Of a stretch of 8,818 bases of DNA, positions 1-6,584 are shown piece after piece; position 1 is the first letter of the stretch, and the number at the start of each line of letters is the position of its first letter. The DNA is from M3007 sp038327555 (GTDB lineage: Bacteria; Bacteroidota; Bacteroidia; Chitinophagales; Saprospiraceae), in assembly GCA_038327555.1 (NCBI GenBank), contig JBBQLD010000178.1, positions 1-8,818 of the forward strand, given 5' to 3'. The translations under genes and the position numbers were made by a program. The notes beneath the pieces were generated by a model. That model worked only from the letters and a program-made list of their open reading frames with translations. It was not told where the DNA came from and ran no database searches.

Positions 1-114
1 AATTGCGAATTTCATTTTATTGGTACGGACTTCCTGGGTACATTTGCCCATTATTCACACGTTCGTTAAGCATCAAAAACAGGGATCAAACCGTTCTTTG
101 GGAAAATATCGAAA
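1..114. other. Leader region upstream of lptE, no gene assignable
   Basis: All three forward frames are open over most of this stretch: one ends at a TAA at 67-69, one ends at 116-118 overlapping the lptE ATG, and one runs on into lptE. None of the short peptides has a recognisable motif. In related genomes lptE often follows a sigma-54-type response regulator, but the typical C-terminal helix-turn-helix of such a protein is not visible here. It may hold the end of an upstream gene or be untranslated leader. Confidence 0.3.
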
Positions 115-627
115 ATGAAATTGTACACCTTGCCGCTCATCCTTTGTCTTTCGCTGTTGTTCCTTTCGGGCTGCTGCTATAGTTTCAAAGGCATCTCGAT
201 TGACCCCGACGTAAAAACATTTTTTATTCAAAATTTTGAGACCGAAACCTCCAATGCACCGCCCACCTTGGGTCTGGATTTCACAGAAAAACTAAAAGAT
301 AAAATACGGCTCGAAAGCCGCTTAAGTTTAAAAAACACGGATTCGGATGTTGAATTTACAGGAAAAGTGACCGACTATAGAGTAATACCCGTTGCCCCTA
401 AACCTGGTGAAGTGGTAGACCTCAACCGTTTGGAAGTATCGGTAAGCATCCTTTTTATCAACAACAAAAACAATAAAAAGAGCTGGCCAACTGCCCGAAT
501 TTTCAGGCATTTTGCAGAATTTAATAATACTGTAGACCTGCTCAGTGTGCAAGATCAGCTGCTTCGAGATACAATTTTTCCACAAATCCTGGAAGACATT
601 TTCAACGCTGCATTCAACGATTGGTAG
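115..627 (+). CDS. lptE: LPS assembly lipoprotein LptE (Bacteroidota type)
   Basis: This encodes a 170-residue outer-membrane lipoprotein predicted to plug the LptD barrel and help place lipopolysaccharide in the outer leaflet. The N-terminus is a lipoprotein signal: basic MK, a hydrophobic stretch to residue 16, and a lipobox L17-S18-G19-C20, with C20 as the predicted lipidated cysteine. Just after it comes YSFKGISI (22-29), the start motif I know from Bacteroidota LptE. Further family-like features are NRLEVSVSILFINNK in the middle, FRHFAEFN, and a C-terminus with LSVQDQLLRDTI and DIFNAAFNDW. Length is normal for the family. The start at 115 is chosen because it gives a complete signal peptide; no clear Shine-Dalgarno site is present, as is usual in this phylum. 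It probably forms a conserved cluster with the next two genes, although a palindrome now separates it from the second. The assignment rests on motif recall, not a search. Confidence 0.88.
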   Translation: MKLYTLPLILCLSLLFLSGCCYSFKGISIDPDVKTFFIQNFETETSNAPPTLGLDFTEKLKDKIRLESRLSLKNTDSDVEFTGKVTDYRVIPVAPKPGEVVDLNRLEVSVSILFINNKNNKKSWPTARIFRHFAEFNNTVDLLSVQDQLLRDTIFPQILEDIFNAAFNDW

Positions 628-636
628 GGAGAAATT

Positions 637-753
637 GGTTATTTGGGGATTCGGTTATTTGTTGTGCCCAAGCTTGGTATTTGTTATTATCAGTTACGAC
701 ATCAATACGATACCAAGCTTGGGCACAACAAATAACCAAATCCACAAATACTC
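637..753. repeat. Long palindromic element (28-bp perfect inner arms)
   Basis: Positions 653-680 and 710-737 are perfect 28-bp inverted complements, separated by a 29-base AT-rich loop (681-709). The pairing continues outward imperfectly to 637 and 753, giving 44-base arms with 40 matches. Each arm also contains the self-complementary 10-mer CCAAGCTTGG (668-677 and 713-722), and GGTTATTTG occurs twice in the left arm (637-645, 653-661). It starts 10 bases after the lptE stop and ends 22 bases before the likely start of the next gene. No convincing target-site duplication flanks it. It may be a small palindromic mobile or REP-like element, and in RNA would form a very strong hairpin that could end or stabilise the lptE transcript. 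Confidence 0.85.
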
Positions 754-775
754 AAATAAACATAAAAAAAGACAA

Positions 776-778
776 TTG
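776..778 (+). promoter_or_regulatory. Probable TTG start codon
   Basis: No ATG or GTG lies in frame between the 637-753 palindrome and the conserved FFQVVDDPDLL segment. TTG at 776 is the only standard start at the place where homologous proteins typically begin. The bases just upstream are A-rich (a run of seven A at 764-770), which can favour initiation in Bacteroidota, where Shine-Dalgarno sites are rarely used. Confidence 0.55.
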
Positions 779-1576
779 ACACAGGAACGCTTTTTTCAAG
801 TTGTAGACGATCCGGACTTGCTCCGGCGTATTACCTATGAGGAGTTAAAAACTCTTGCGTTGGCTTACCCTTACGCGCACAATTTGCGCTGCCTTCTTGC
901 ACTCAAAGCTCGTCAAATTGACCATGTTGAAGCCAAACAAAATCTGGCAACTGCTGCAGCTTATAGCCTCGATCGTACGAAACTTTTCCTGCTCATTGCT
1001 CCACAAGTCATTGTACCACAGCAGGTTTTGGCACCTGAAGAAGTACTTGAATTAAAGCCAATCGAGACGGTGAAACGTGAGCTCGAAGCCATGGCCCCTG
1101 TAGTCCGGGAAGAAAAGACTTTTGAATCTGCCATAGCTGCGGAAGCAAAAGTACCCACAGAACCTATCCCTTCTCCAGTTATTGAAGCAAGATTTGTAGC
1201 CGAACCAGTTCCTTCAGAACCCTTCCAAGCGACCGAGATACTGCCTGCCCCTGTTATTCGCCAAGAATTTTCCGATTGGATTAGCCATTTTAAGCCCCCT
1301 GTTTTGGAGGCGCGTTTACGCCCAACTCCACTGACTACTCCAGTTGTGCCACATCAAGAAAAAGAGGAAGAATCGGCCAAATCTCAAGGTATTGCACAGC
1401 AATTAGCCGAACGCAGTGTGGCGGAAAATCAAGATGTGATTTCTGAAACCCTTGCGAAACTTTACGCAAAACAAGGCTACCGCGACAAATCCGCCCAGAT
1501 GTATGCCCGACTTGCTTTGTTATTTCCAGAAAAAAGCGCGTACTTTGCCGCCGAAATTGACAAACTTAAAAAATAG
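776..1576 (+). CDS. Conserved Bacteroidota protein with C-terminal TPR-like helices, unknown function
   Basis: This 266-residue soluble protein has no signal peptide or membrane segment. The N-terminal 75 or so residues look like the conserved part: FFQVVDDPDLLRRITYEELKTLALAYPYAHNLRCLLALKA, then a helical AAAYSLDRTKLFLLI. The middle (about 95-215) is rich in Pro, Glu, Val and Ala and looks disordered, except for FSDWISHF near 165. The last 46 residues (VISETLAKLYAKQGYRDKSAQMYARLALLFPEKSAYFAAEIDKLKK) resemble a tetratricopeptide helix pair. Proteins of this shape commonly lie beside lptE and secG in Bacteroidota, but I know no assigned role; the context suggests envelope biogenesis or secretion. 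The start is inferred as TTG at 776, giving MTQERFFQ. An ATG at 545 in the same frame would overlap lptE and translate the palindrome, so it is rejected. The gene ends 6 bases before secG, indicating co-transcription. Confidence 0.8.
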   Translation: MTQERFFQVVDDPDLLRRITYEELKTLALAYPYAHNLRCLLALKARQIDHVEAKQNLATAAAYSLDRTKLFLLIAPQVIVPQQVLAPEEVLELKPIETVKRELEAMAPVVREEKTFESAIAAEAKVPTEPIPSPVIEARFVAEPVPSEPFQATEILPAPVIRQEFSDWISHFKPPVLEARLRPTPLTTPVVPHQEKEEESAKSQGIAQQLAERSVAENQDVISETLAKLYAKQGYRDKSAQMYARLALLFPEKSAYFAAEIDKLKK

Positions 1577-1582
1577 GCGTTC

Positions 1583-1867
1583 ATGTTATCCATTATTACA
1601 GTTTTCATTGCATTGGTGAGTGTTTTGCTGATTGCGGCAATTTTGATTCAAAATCCTAAAGGCGGCGGTATTGACGCGAACCTTGGTGGTGGTCAGGCAC
1701 AACAACTTTTCGGCGCAGCTCGCTCTTCCGATTTTGTAGAAAAAGCCACTTGGGTACTTGCAGGAGCATTAATCGTGCTTTGTATAGTTGCAGTACTCAC
1801 GGTAGGCACGGGTAGCGCACCGGGTGCTGAACCTGCGCAGATTCCATTGCAATCTGCTCCGCAATAA
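1583..1867 (+). CDS. secG: Preprotein translocase subunit SecG
   Basis: This 94-residue inner-membrane protein is the small auxiliary subunit of the SecYEG channel, which assists SecA-driven export. It shows the full SecG pattern: a first transmembrane helix (about 2-22), the conserved LIQNPKGGGI (21-30), a Gly/Gln-rich loop (GGGQAQQLFGAARSSDFVEKATW, about 35-57) and a second transmembrane helix (about 55-74), followed by a short Ala/Pro/Gln-rich tail. The length is typical for Bacteroidota. ATG at 1583 lies 6 bases after the previous stop codon, so the two genes are probably translated from one message. The gene is followed at 1901-1961 by an intrinsic terminator that closes the unit. Confidence 0.95.
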   Translation: MLSIITVFIALVSVLLIAAILIQNPKGGGIDANLGGGQAQQLFGAARSSDFVEKATWVLAGALIVLCIVAVLTVGTGSAPGAEPAQIPLQSAPQ

Positions 1868-1900
1868 TTCAATTCTGCTCCGTTTTTCCAGCAAAAATTT

Positions 1901-1961
1901 AGCGGCTGTCTCCTTGGTGTTTTGGCTCATTATGACCATCCAAGGAGACAGCCGCTTTTTT
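1901..1961 (+). terminator. Intrinsic terminator after secG
   Basis: A perfect 17-bp stem (1901-1917 pairs with 1940-1956) encloses a 22-base loop and is followed directly by six T (1956-1961). It lies 33 bases after the secG stop and would terminate the lptE-secG transcript. An A-run at 1893-1897 before the left arm could give weaker termination on the other strand. Confidence 0.9.
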
Positions 1962-2053
1962 ATTGCCTGAAAATGGCTTGCGAATAAAGGGACTATCGAA
2001 CTTATTTCTACTTTCGGCAAATTTTCTAATACCATTATTTGTACCTGCCGCTT

Positions 2054-2356
2054 ATGAAAAGATGTTCTATTTTCTTTTTGTCCTTGTTTGTCTCCAGCGC
2101 ACTTTTTGCCCAAATCACTTTTCAACAATTTCCTAAACCGCTCCAGCTCTATCCACGCGATCTTGCTACCAATATAGCAACAGTCCATATTAGTGGAACT
2201 GCGACGCTAAGTGCGGACAGCCTGATTTTTACCCTGGAAAAAAGTGATGGTGCTGTGGTGCGACAAGCGTTGTCTATGAATGACTTGATAGACAATCAGT
2301 TCGAGGTTAGTTTTGATCTAATTGCTGGTTTGTGGAGTTACCAATTCAAAGTATAA
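2054..2356 (+). CDS. N-terminal fragment of the secreted esterase (signal peptide and beta-rich region)
   Basis: This is a 100-residue fragment beginning MKRCSIFFLSLFVSSALFAQ, a clear Sec signal peptide with likely cleavage after ALFA or ALFAQ. The rest, including FPKPLQLYPRDLATNIATVHISGT, looks like a beta-sandwich of the kind that precedes the catalytic domain in Bacteroidota SASA-family proteins. The ATG at 2054 is preferred over the in-frame ATG at 2039 because it gives the normal signal-peptide start (Met-Lys). Translation stops at TAA 2354-2356 before any catalytic residue, so on its own the fragment would be exported without enzymatic activity. The upstream gap from the secG terminator is about 92 bases and shows no convincing promoter. 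Confidence 0.7.
   Translation: MKRCSIFFLSLFVSSALFAQITFQQFPKPLQLYPRDLATNIATVHISGTATLSADSLIFTLEKSDGAVVRQALSMNDLIDNQFEVSFDLIAGLWSYQFKV
2354..2356 (+). other. In-frame premature TAA within the esterase gene
   Basis: This TAA is codon 101 of the 2054-5647 frame. The next codons read R-Q-S-A-G-N-L-E-T and continue without a shift into the esterase domain. No ATG, GTG or TTG occurs in frame between this stop and the catalytic serine codon at 2438-2440. A tyrosine codon is the simplest ancestral state. Confidence 0.85.
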
Positions 2357-2494
2357 AGGCAAAGTGCTGGCAATCTTGAAACACTTCAATCTGCCGGAAA
2401 TGTAGTTGCAGGTGATGTCTTTGCCATCGAGGGCCAGTCCAATGCCCAAGCCGTCGCGTATAATGGCGATGCCAATATTTGGCAGAATAATTTT

Positions 2495-5400
2495 GTGCGC
2501 TGCTTTGGCACCTCCAACCCTGATTTGTTTGAAGATCAAAACTGGTACATCGCTGAAGGGAACGGGTATTTTTCAGCTGGCGCAGTGGGCCAATGGGCTT
2601 TGCGCATGGGTAACCTGTTGCAAGAAAATTTACAGATTCCCGTAGCCATTATTAACGGTGCCGACCCTGGAAAACCCATTGAATTTTTTCAAAGAAATGA
2701 TATTGTACACACAGACCCTAGTACCAATTACGGCCGCTTGCTCCAGCGTTTTAATAATTCGGGGCTGACGGATCACATCCGAGCAATGATCTTTTATCAG
2801 GGCGAATCCGATGGCACCCGAGCGGACATTCATAAGACACTTTTTGAAGCTCTGCACGCCGATTGGGAAGAAGATTTTGCTGATATTGAAGCCTATTATA
2901 TCGTGCAAGTCAGGGAAGGATGTGGCGGGCCCTCTTTGCAGCTCAGGGAATATCAACGAGCATTTGAAGATTATCTGCACCATGCTAAAGCCGTGACAGC
3001 CAATGGAATTAACGGGCACGACGGCTGCCATTATACTGTGCAGGGATACAAAGTGTTGGGTGAAAAAATTTACAAACAAGTTTCAGCTGATTTATACAAC
3101 TCGCCCACTGGCGAACAAACCAATATCCGGGTCGTAAGCGCTCGTTTTACCAACGATTTAAATACCCAGATTGTGTTGGTTACAGATGCTACTTCGGCAT
3201 TGACGGCCGAGGCAGGAAGCGCATTTGATTTTAGGCTACTAGGTGCTTCCGCTTCGATAACTGGAATACAGGCAGATGGAAATAAATTGATTTTGAACCT
3301 GGATCAATCCGTCAATATGCCCAATGCAGGTTTATCCTATGGAGGCCATTCCGGAAATAATGCCTGGATACTCAACGCAGACGGGTATGGCATGTTCACT
3401 TTTTACAACTTGTTGATTGACAACTATTCTGTAGTGCCCAATTTCGACATTCCAGGTATCATGTCAGGCTCAGGTAATTGTATTTCGCTGGATGGAGCGG
3501 ATGATTTTGTGTATGCTGGTCCGGTATTAAACACCTCTTATACCAAGGAGGCCTGGATAAACTGGCAAGGGGGCAGTCAATTGAACAACATCATTTCAGG
3601 GGCTGCAAACACAGCTTTTTGGGCTCCGTATGGGGTATTGTCTGCGGGTCATAATGGTGCTTGGTCTCAAGTAACTGACAATGTGGTCTTAACACCCAAT
3701 CAATGGATTCATGTAGCCGTAAGTTATGATGCCACCTCGGGGGCTATGAAATTGTATAAGAATGGAAACCTGGTCAGCCAGGCACAAAACATCCCGGTAC
3801 ACAACGACCCCGAGGTTTACATTGGGGCCTACGCCGGCTGCTGTACCTTCCAAGGCAAAATAGATGAGGTTAAGATTTGGGATACCGTGCGTACTGTGGA
3901 AGAAATCAGAGCCAATATGTGCCAAAAAATCCAAGGAACACAACCCGATCTATCCAGCTATTTTCGGTTTGATGAAACAATCGGAGGCATCGTGCCCAAT
4001 GTAACCTCGGCACTAGATGGGCAACTTTACAATTTTCAAGGACTTGGTTTGAATGAAGCCTGGCAACGTTCTGGTGCTCCAATTGGCACAAAAAGCACCC
4101 ACACTTATAAAGATGTTGACCAACTTAGCCTCGGGATTTCAGCTGGCGACAGCCTGATTTTATCTGCGTCTGATGTGCCTGATTTTGTCCATCTTTATTT
4201 TGTGGAAGAGGTGCCCAATGTGCTGCAACCCGCCAATGATTATGTTTTGGTGGATAATTCGAGCTATTTTGGGCTGTTTTATGCCAATCAAAGCATCTCT
4301 AATTACAATTTGAAATATTTCTACGCAGATAATCCCTTTGCTGCGGTTCAAGAGCAAAATCTAGGTTTGTTGCAACGTAGAAACAATGCACAGTCTTATT
4401 GGGATAATGCACCTCAATTCCAAGTTGATCAAAATGAACATTCTGTTTCGACTTCCGGGACGCAGTATCAAGAGTTCATTCTCGCCATCAGAGACTCGTT
4501 ACTGCTGAGTCCTTTATCGGCTCAATTGGCCATCGTACAGACAATTCTATGTAACGGAATCTATGATGGTGCGATTAACACCACCGCAATGGGAGGTCAA
4601 ACTCCTTATGCCTACAGCATGAATGGTGGAGCTCTGCAGGCAAATGGACTTTTCACCGGGCTTACTTCCGGAAATTACACCGTGATGGTCATGGATCAAC
4701 TTGGCAGCACAATTACCACCAGTTTGGTCTCGCTACAAAGCCCTGATCCTTTGGTTGCTTCTATTCAGGCGAACGAAAACAGTGCATTAGTGACCATCAA
4801 CGGCGGCACTTTGCCCTATCAGCTTAGCAGCAATGCGCCTAATCCTGATTTGCAAAACCTGCCAAATGGGACGTATACAATAATGATTACAGATGCAAAC
4901 GGGTGTCAGTTCAATTCCAGCTTTACCATTGATTATCAGCCTTTAACGGCTATTTCTACCTTGATTGACCTCAATGATTGTGATGGCTTGGCCGATCTTA
5001 TTGTAATCGCCCAAGGTGGAGATGCGCCCTATCTCTACAGTTTGAACAACGGCGCTTTTCAAGCAGGCAATACTTTTCCGGATTTACCCTCAGGCATATA
5101 TGTTGTTCAAACCATGGATGTGAGCGGTCAAATGGTGGCTTCCACACCAATAGAAATCAATATTGCCAGTGTACTGATGGCGTCGGAAAATATTTCTGGC
5201 GAAAGCATTGCGATCATTCCACTCGGTGGGACTTTACCCTATCAGTACAGCTTGAATGGTGCTCCAGCACAATACGATAGCGTATTTATCAACCTTGATC
5301 CAGGCGAATACACAATTCTGGTTCGTGACGCGGTAGGTTGTACCGCTACTTCCACAGGTAGCATACTTACCAGCGGTGCTTCTTCCCTTAATATGTATCA

Positions 5401-5647
5401 GGGGATGACCGTAAGTCCGAATCCAAGTACCGGCATATTTGAATTGCGCGGAAAAAATGCATTGCTCGAATTAAGCTTTTCAGTTTTGAACGTGACTGGT
5501 AAAACGTTACAATCTTTTGATATTCAATTTTTTGACGAAAATACTGCTGCAAAAATTGATTTATCGAAACAGCCTGATGGCATTTATTTCCTTCACCTTA
5601 CAAATGGGACTTGGCAGAAAAACATACGGCTCGTAAAAATGAGATAA
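2495..5647 (+). CDS. C-terminal part of secreted SASA-type esterase: LamG, SprB-like repeats, T9SS sorting domain
   Basis: The open stretch begins right after the premature stop at 2357; GTG 2495 is only the first standard start within it. Numbering from 2054, the esterase domain has GQSN with catalytic S129 (codon 2438), QGESD at 249-253 and D323-G-C-H326 as the Asp/His pair, matching SGNH-type sialate O-acetylesterase/CE6-like enzymes that deacetylate sugars. A beta domain follows to about 465. A LamG/concanavalin-like domain spans about 474-620 (ISLDGADDFV, TKEAWINW, NQWIHVAVSYD, KIDEVKIWDTVRT). About 680-825 is unassigned. Four SprB-like repeats span 831-1100, and a type A T9SS sorting domain begins at SPNPSTGIF (1121). 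Starting at GTG 2495 would lose both the signal peptide and S129, so this part cannot be a working exported enzyme unless the stop is read through or is an artefact. The sugar substrate cannot be told. Confidence 0.8.
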   Translation: MRCFGTSNPDLFEDQNWYIAEGNGYFSAGAVGQWALRMGNLLQENLQIPVAIINGADPGKPIEFFQRNDIVHTDPSTNYGRLLQRFNNSGLTDHIRAMIFYQGESDGTRADIHKTLFEALHADWEEDFADIEAYYIVQVREGCGGPSLQLREYQRAFEDYLHHAKAVTANGINGHDGCHYTVQGYKVLGEKIYKQVSADLYNSPTGEQTNIRVVSARFTNDLNTQIVLVTDATSALTAEAGSAFDFRLLGASASITGIQADGNKLILNLDQSVNMPNAGLSYGGHSGNNAWILNADGYGMFTFYNLLIDNYSVVPNFDIPGIMSGSGNCISLDGADDFVYAGPVLNTSYTKEAWINWQGGSQLNNIISGAANTAFWAPYGVLSAGHNGAWSQVTDNVVLTPNQWIHVAVSYDATSGAMKLYKNGNLVSQAQNIPVHNDPEVYIGAYAGCCTFQGKIDEVKIWDTVRTVEEIRANMCQKIQGTQPDLSSYFRFDETIGGIVPNVTSALDGQLYNFQGLGLNEAWQRSGAPIGTKSTHTYKDVDQLSLGISAGDSLILSASDVPDFVHLYFVEEVPNVLQPANDYVLVDNSSYFGLFYANQSISNYNLKYFYADNPFAAVQEQNLGLLQRRNNAQSYWDNAPQFQVDQNEHSVSTSGTQYQEFILAIRDSLLLSPLSAQLAIVQTILCNGIYDGAINTTAMGGQTPYAYSMNGGALQANGLFTGLTSGNYTVMVMDQLGSTITTSLVSLQSPDPLVASIQANENSALVTINGGTLPYQLSSNAPNPDLQNLPNGTYTIMITDANGCQFNSSFTIDYQPLTAISTLIDLNDCDGLADLIVIAQGGDAPYLYSLNNGAFQAGNTFPDLPSGIYVVQTMDVSGQMVASTPIEINIASVLMASENISGESIAIIPLGGTLPYQYSLNGAPAQYDSVFINLDPGEYTILVRDAVGCTATSTGSILTSGASSLNMYQGMTVSPNPSTGIFELRGKNALLELSFSVLNVTGKTLQSFDIQFFDENTAAKIDLSKQPDGIYFLHLTNGTWQKNIRLVKMR
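4541..5371 (+). repeat. Four SprB-like protein repeats of about 70 residues
   Basis: Within the esterase gene the motif GG-x-x-PY-x-[YL]-S recurs at residues 847, 917, 988 and 1058 (numbered from 2054), a spacing of 70, 71 and 70. Each unit then has a loop such as LPSGIY or LPNGTY and an acidic D-A-x-G-C or D-x-x-G turn. This is the pattern of the SprB repeat found in Bacteroidota adhesins and long surface proteins. The copies are well diverged at DNA level, so this is old protein duplication, not recent slippage. Confidence 0.8.
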
Positions 5648-5705
5648 TCCTGTTCATGTGGGTATGGTCCACCTAACTTGCTCAAAATTCAGGTGGTTCT
5701 CAAAT

Positions 5706-5742
5706 AAAAAAGTGGCTGTCAGAGCATCTGGCAGCCACTTTT
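5706..5742. terminator. Bidirectional terminator between convergent genes
   Basis: Positions 5708-5718 pair with 5732-5742 (11 bp). A T-G wobble (5719/5731) and four more pairs (5720-5723 with 5727-5730) extend the stem, leaving a 3-base loop. Six A at 5706-5711 give a U-run for the minus-strand gene, and TTTT at 5739-5742 gives a shorter one for the plus strand. It lies between the esterase stop (5647) and the stop of the TraR/DksA gene (5763), so it can serve both. Confidence 0.85.
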
Positions 5743-5762
5743 CAGGAAAGAGATAAGCTAAG

Positions 5763-6359
5763 CTATTCGTCGTCGTCGTCATTTTTACGACGGTTGTAGC
5801 CCGCATCTTCGATAGATTCATTGTCAATTTCCCAATCATCTCCGTTGGAGTGTGTCGGGCGTTTGCCATTGGTGAGCCGCACCTTATCGCCGATAGGCTT
5901 GCCAGAAGAACGTTCTTCTGCGTCCAATTCGAAAATATCTTCTCCGCCGCCACTGCTGATATCAATATTAGGCCGGGCCGTTGAAGTAGATTGGGCCTTG
6001 CCGTCCATACTTTTTGTAGCGTGGGGTACGAGGCGAAGACGCTCTTTGCTGATCAGTTCGCCAGTCACGATACAGATTCCGTATGTTTTGTTGTGTATGC
6101 GGAGCAATGCATTTTTTAAGTCTTGCACGAAGCGCTGTTGACGCTGGAGCATCCGCTGGAGCATTTCCAAGTCTGTATGAGCTGTGCTATCGTCGTACCA
6201 ATCACCGCCTTGCTGATTGAAACCATTCTCATTTAGGTCTGCGATTTGCTTCTCTGTAGTACTTAGCTCATCCTGCGCTTGTATGAGCCGTTCGTCAACG
6301 ATGACTTTGAATGCTTGTAAATCCTCGTCGCTGTAGCGCACTTTTAGGTCGTTCGACAT
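5763..6359 (-). CDS. TraR/DksA-family protein with degenerate zinc finger and acidic tail
   Basis: This 198-residue cytoplasmic protein resembles TraR/DksA regulators, which bind in the RNA polymerase secondary channel. The N-terminal half is strongly helical (about 10-45 and 60-90), as expected for the family coiled coil, with acidic residues around D53-W-Y-D56-D57 where the tip would be. The former zinc-finger region reads YGICIVTGELISKERLRLVPHAT (93-115). Only C96 remains: T99 stands where the second cysteine of CxxC would be, and the downstream pair is absent (ATKSMDGK). This cysteine-poor form is, to my knowledge, common in Bacteroidota, so metal binding is unlikely. The C-terminal 80 residues look disordered, rich in Gly, Ser and Asp and ending DDDDE. 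It is convergent with the esterase gene and divergent from the E1 gene. Whether it acts on RNA polymerase is inference. Confidence 0.82.
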   Translation of the reverse strand: MSNDLKVRYSDEDLQAFKVIVDERLIQAQDELSTTEKQIADLNENGFNQQGGDWYDDSTAHTDLEMLQRMLQRQQRFVQDLKNALLRIHNKTYGICIVTGELISKERLRLVPHATKSMDGKAQSTSTARPNIDISSGGGEDIFELDAEERSSGKPIGDKVRLTNGKRPTHSNGDDWEIDNESIEDAGYNRRKNDDDDE

Positions 6360-6472
6360 GGTGACGGTAAATTTTGATATTGTTATGAAGAATTGTCAGG
6401 GTTGATTTAGAAATGGGTAAAGAATAATTTGTCATGTTCATCTGATTTCTTTTAGCCCATTCCTTCGAGGGG

Positions 6473-6480
6473 CAAAATTA
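6473..6480 (-). promoter_or_regulatory. Candidate -7 element for the TraR/DksA-family gene
   Basis: Read on the minus strand the sequence is TAATTTTG, an exact match to the Bacteroidota -7 consensus TAnnTTTG. It lies about 113 bases before the gene's start codon, implying a leader of roughly 107 bases. No good TTTG -33 element was found at the expected distance, so support is partial. Confidence 0.4.
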
Positions 6481-6576
6481 GCCCAATTTAGAATGTTCAT
6501 TAAAGGAAAAAGAAAAATTACTTTAAAATAGATTGCAGAGACTAGTTCGACCTTCTCAATTTGGCGTTACTTTTCT

Positions 6577-6584
6577 TACTTTTG
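6577..6584 (+). promoter_or_regulatory. Candidate -7 element for the E1 dehydrogenase gene
   Basis: TACTTTTG matches the Bacteroidota -7 consensus TAnnTTTG exactly, about 93 bases before the E1 start codon. A TTTG at 6560-6563 lies upstream, but the 13-base gap is shorter than the usual 17-23, so the -33 part is weak. Confidence 0.4.

Larger units (their letters stand above)
2054..5647 (+). pseudogene. Secreted multidomain SASA-type esterase with T9SS tail, interrupted by an in-frame stop
   Basis: One reading frame of 1198 codons runs from the ATG at 2054 to the TAA at 5645-5647, broken only by a TAA at codon 101 (2354-2356). Sequence on both sides of that codon is in the same frame and belongs to the same protein: the segment before it ends WSYQFKV, and the segment after it leads into NVVAGDVFAIEGQSNAQ, a normal lead-in to the catalytic serine block of this esterase family. 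The intact product would have a signal peptide, an N-terminal beta-rich region, an SGNH/SASA esterase domain, a LamG domain, four SprB-like repeats and a C-terminal sorting domain. A single change from a tyrosine codon (TAT or TAC) to TAA would explain the break. Other genes here use TAA as a true stop, so codon reassignment is unlikely. Sequencing error remains possible. The two parts are described separately. Confidence 0.75.

Noticed and set aside
545..775. Upstream in-frame ATG at 545 extending the hypothetical protein by 77 residues
   Set aside because: The extension overlaps lptE and then translates the palindrome (637-753). Its residues do not resemble the conserved N-terminus that begins near 776.
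2030..2041. ATTATTTG as a -7 promoter element for the esterase gene
   Set aside because: It lacks the TA at the right spacing in the TAnnTTTG consensus and lies only 12 bases before the ATG, leaving almost no leader.
2495..2497. GTG at 2495 as the true start of an independent gene
   Set aside because: The frame continues upstream to 2357 with family sequence including the catalytic GQSN block. Starting at 2495 would lose the catalytic serine and any signal peptide.
2630..3079. Minus-strand reading frame opposite the esterase domain
   Set aside because: It is a shadow of the plus-strand frame, which carries QGESD and DGCHY catalytic motifs; the minus-strand peptide has no recognisable features.
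5669..5696. Small inverted repeat CCACCT/AGGTGG after the esterase stop
   Set aside because: It has only six base pairs with a 16-base loop and no T-run. The stronger hairpin at 5706-5742 explains termination.
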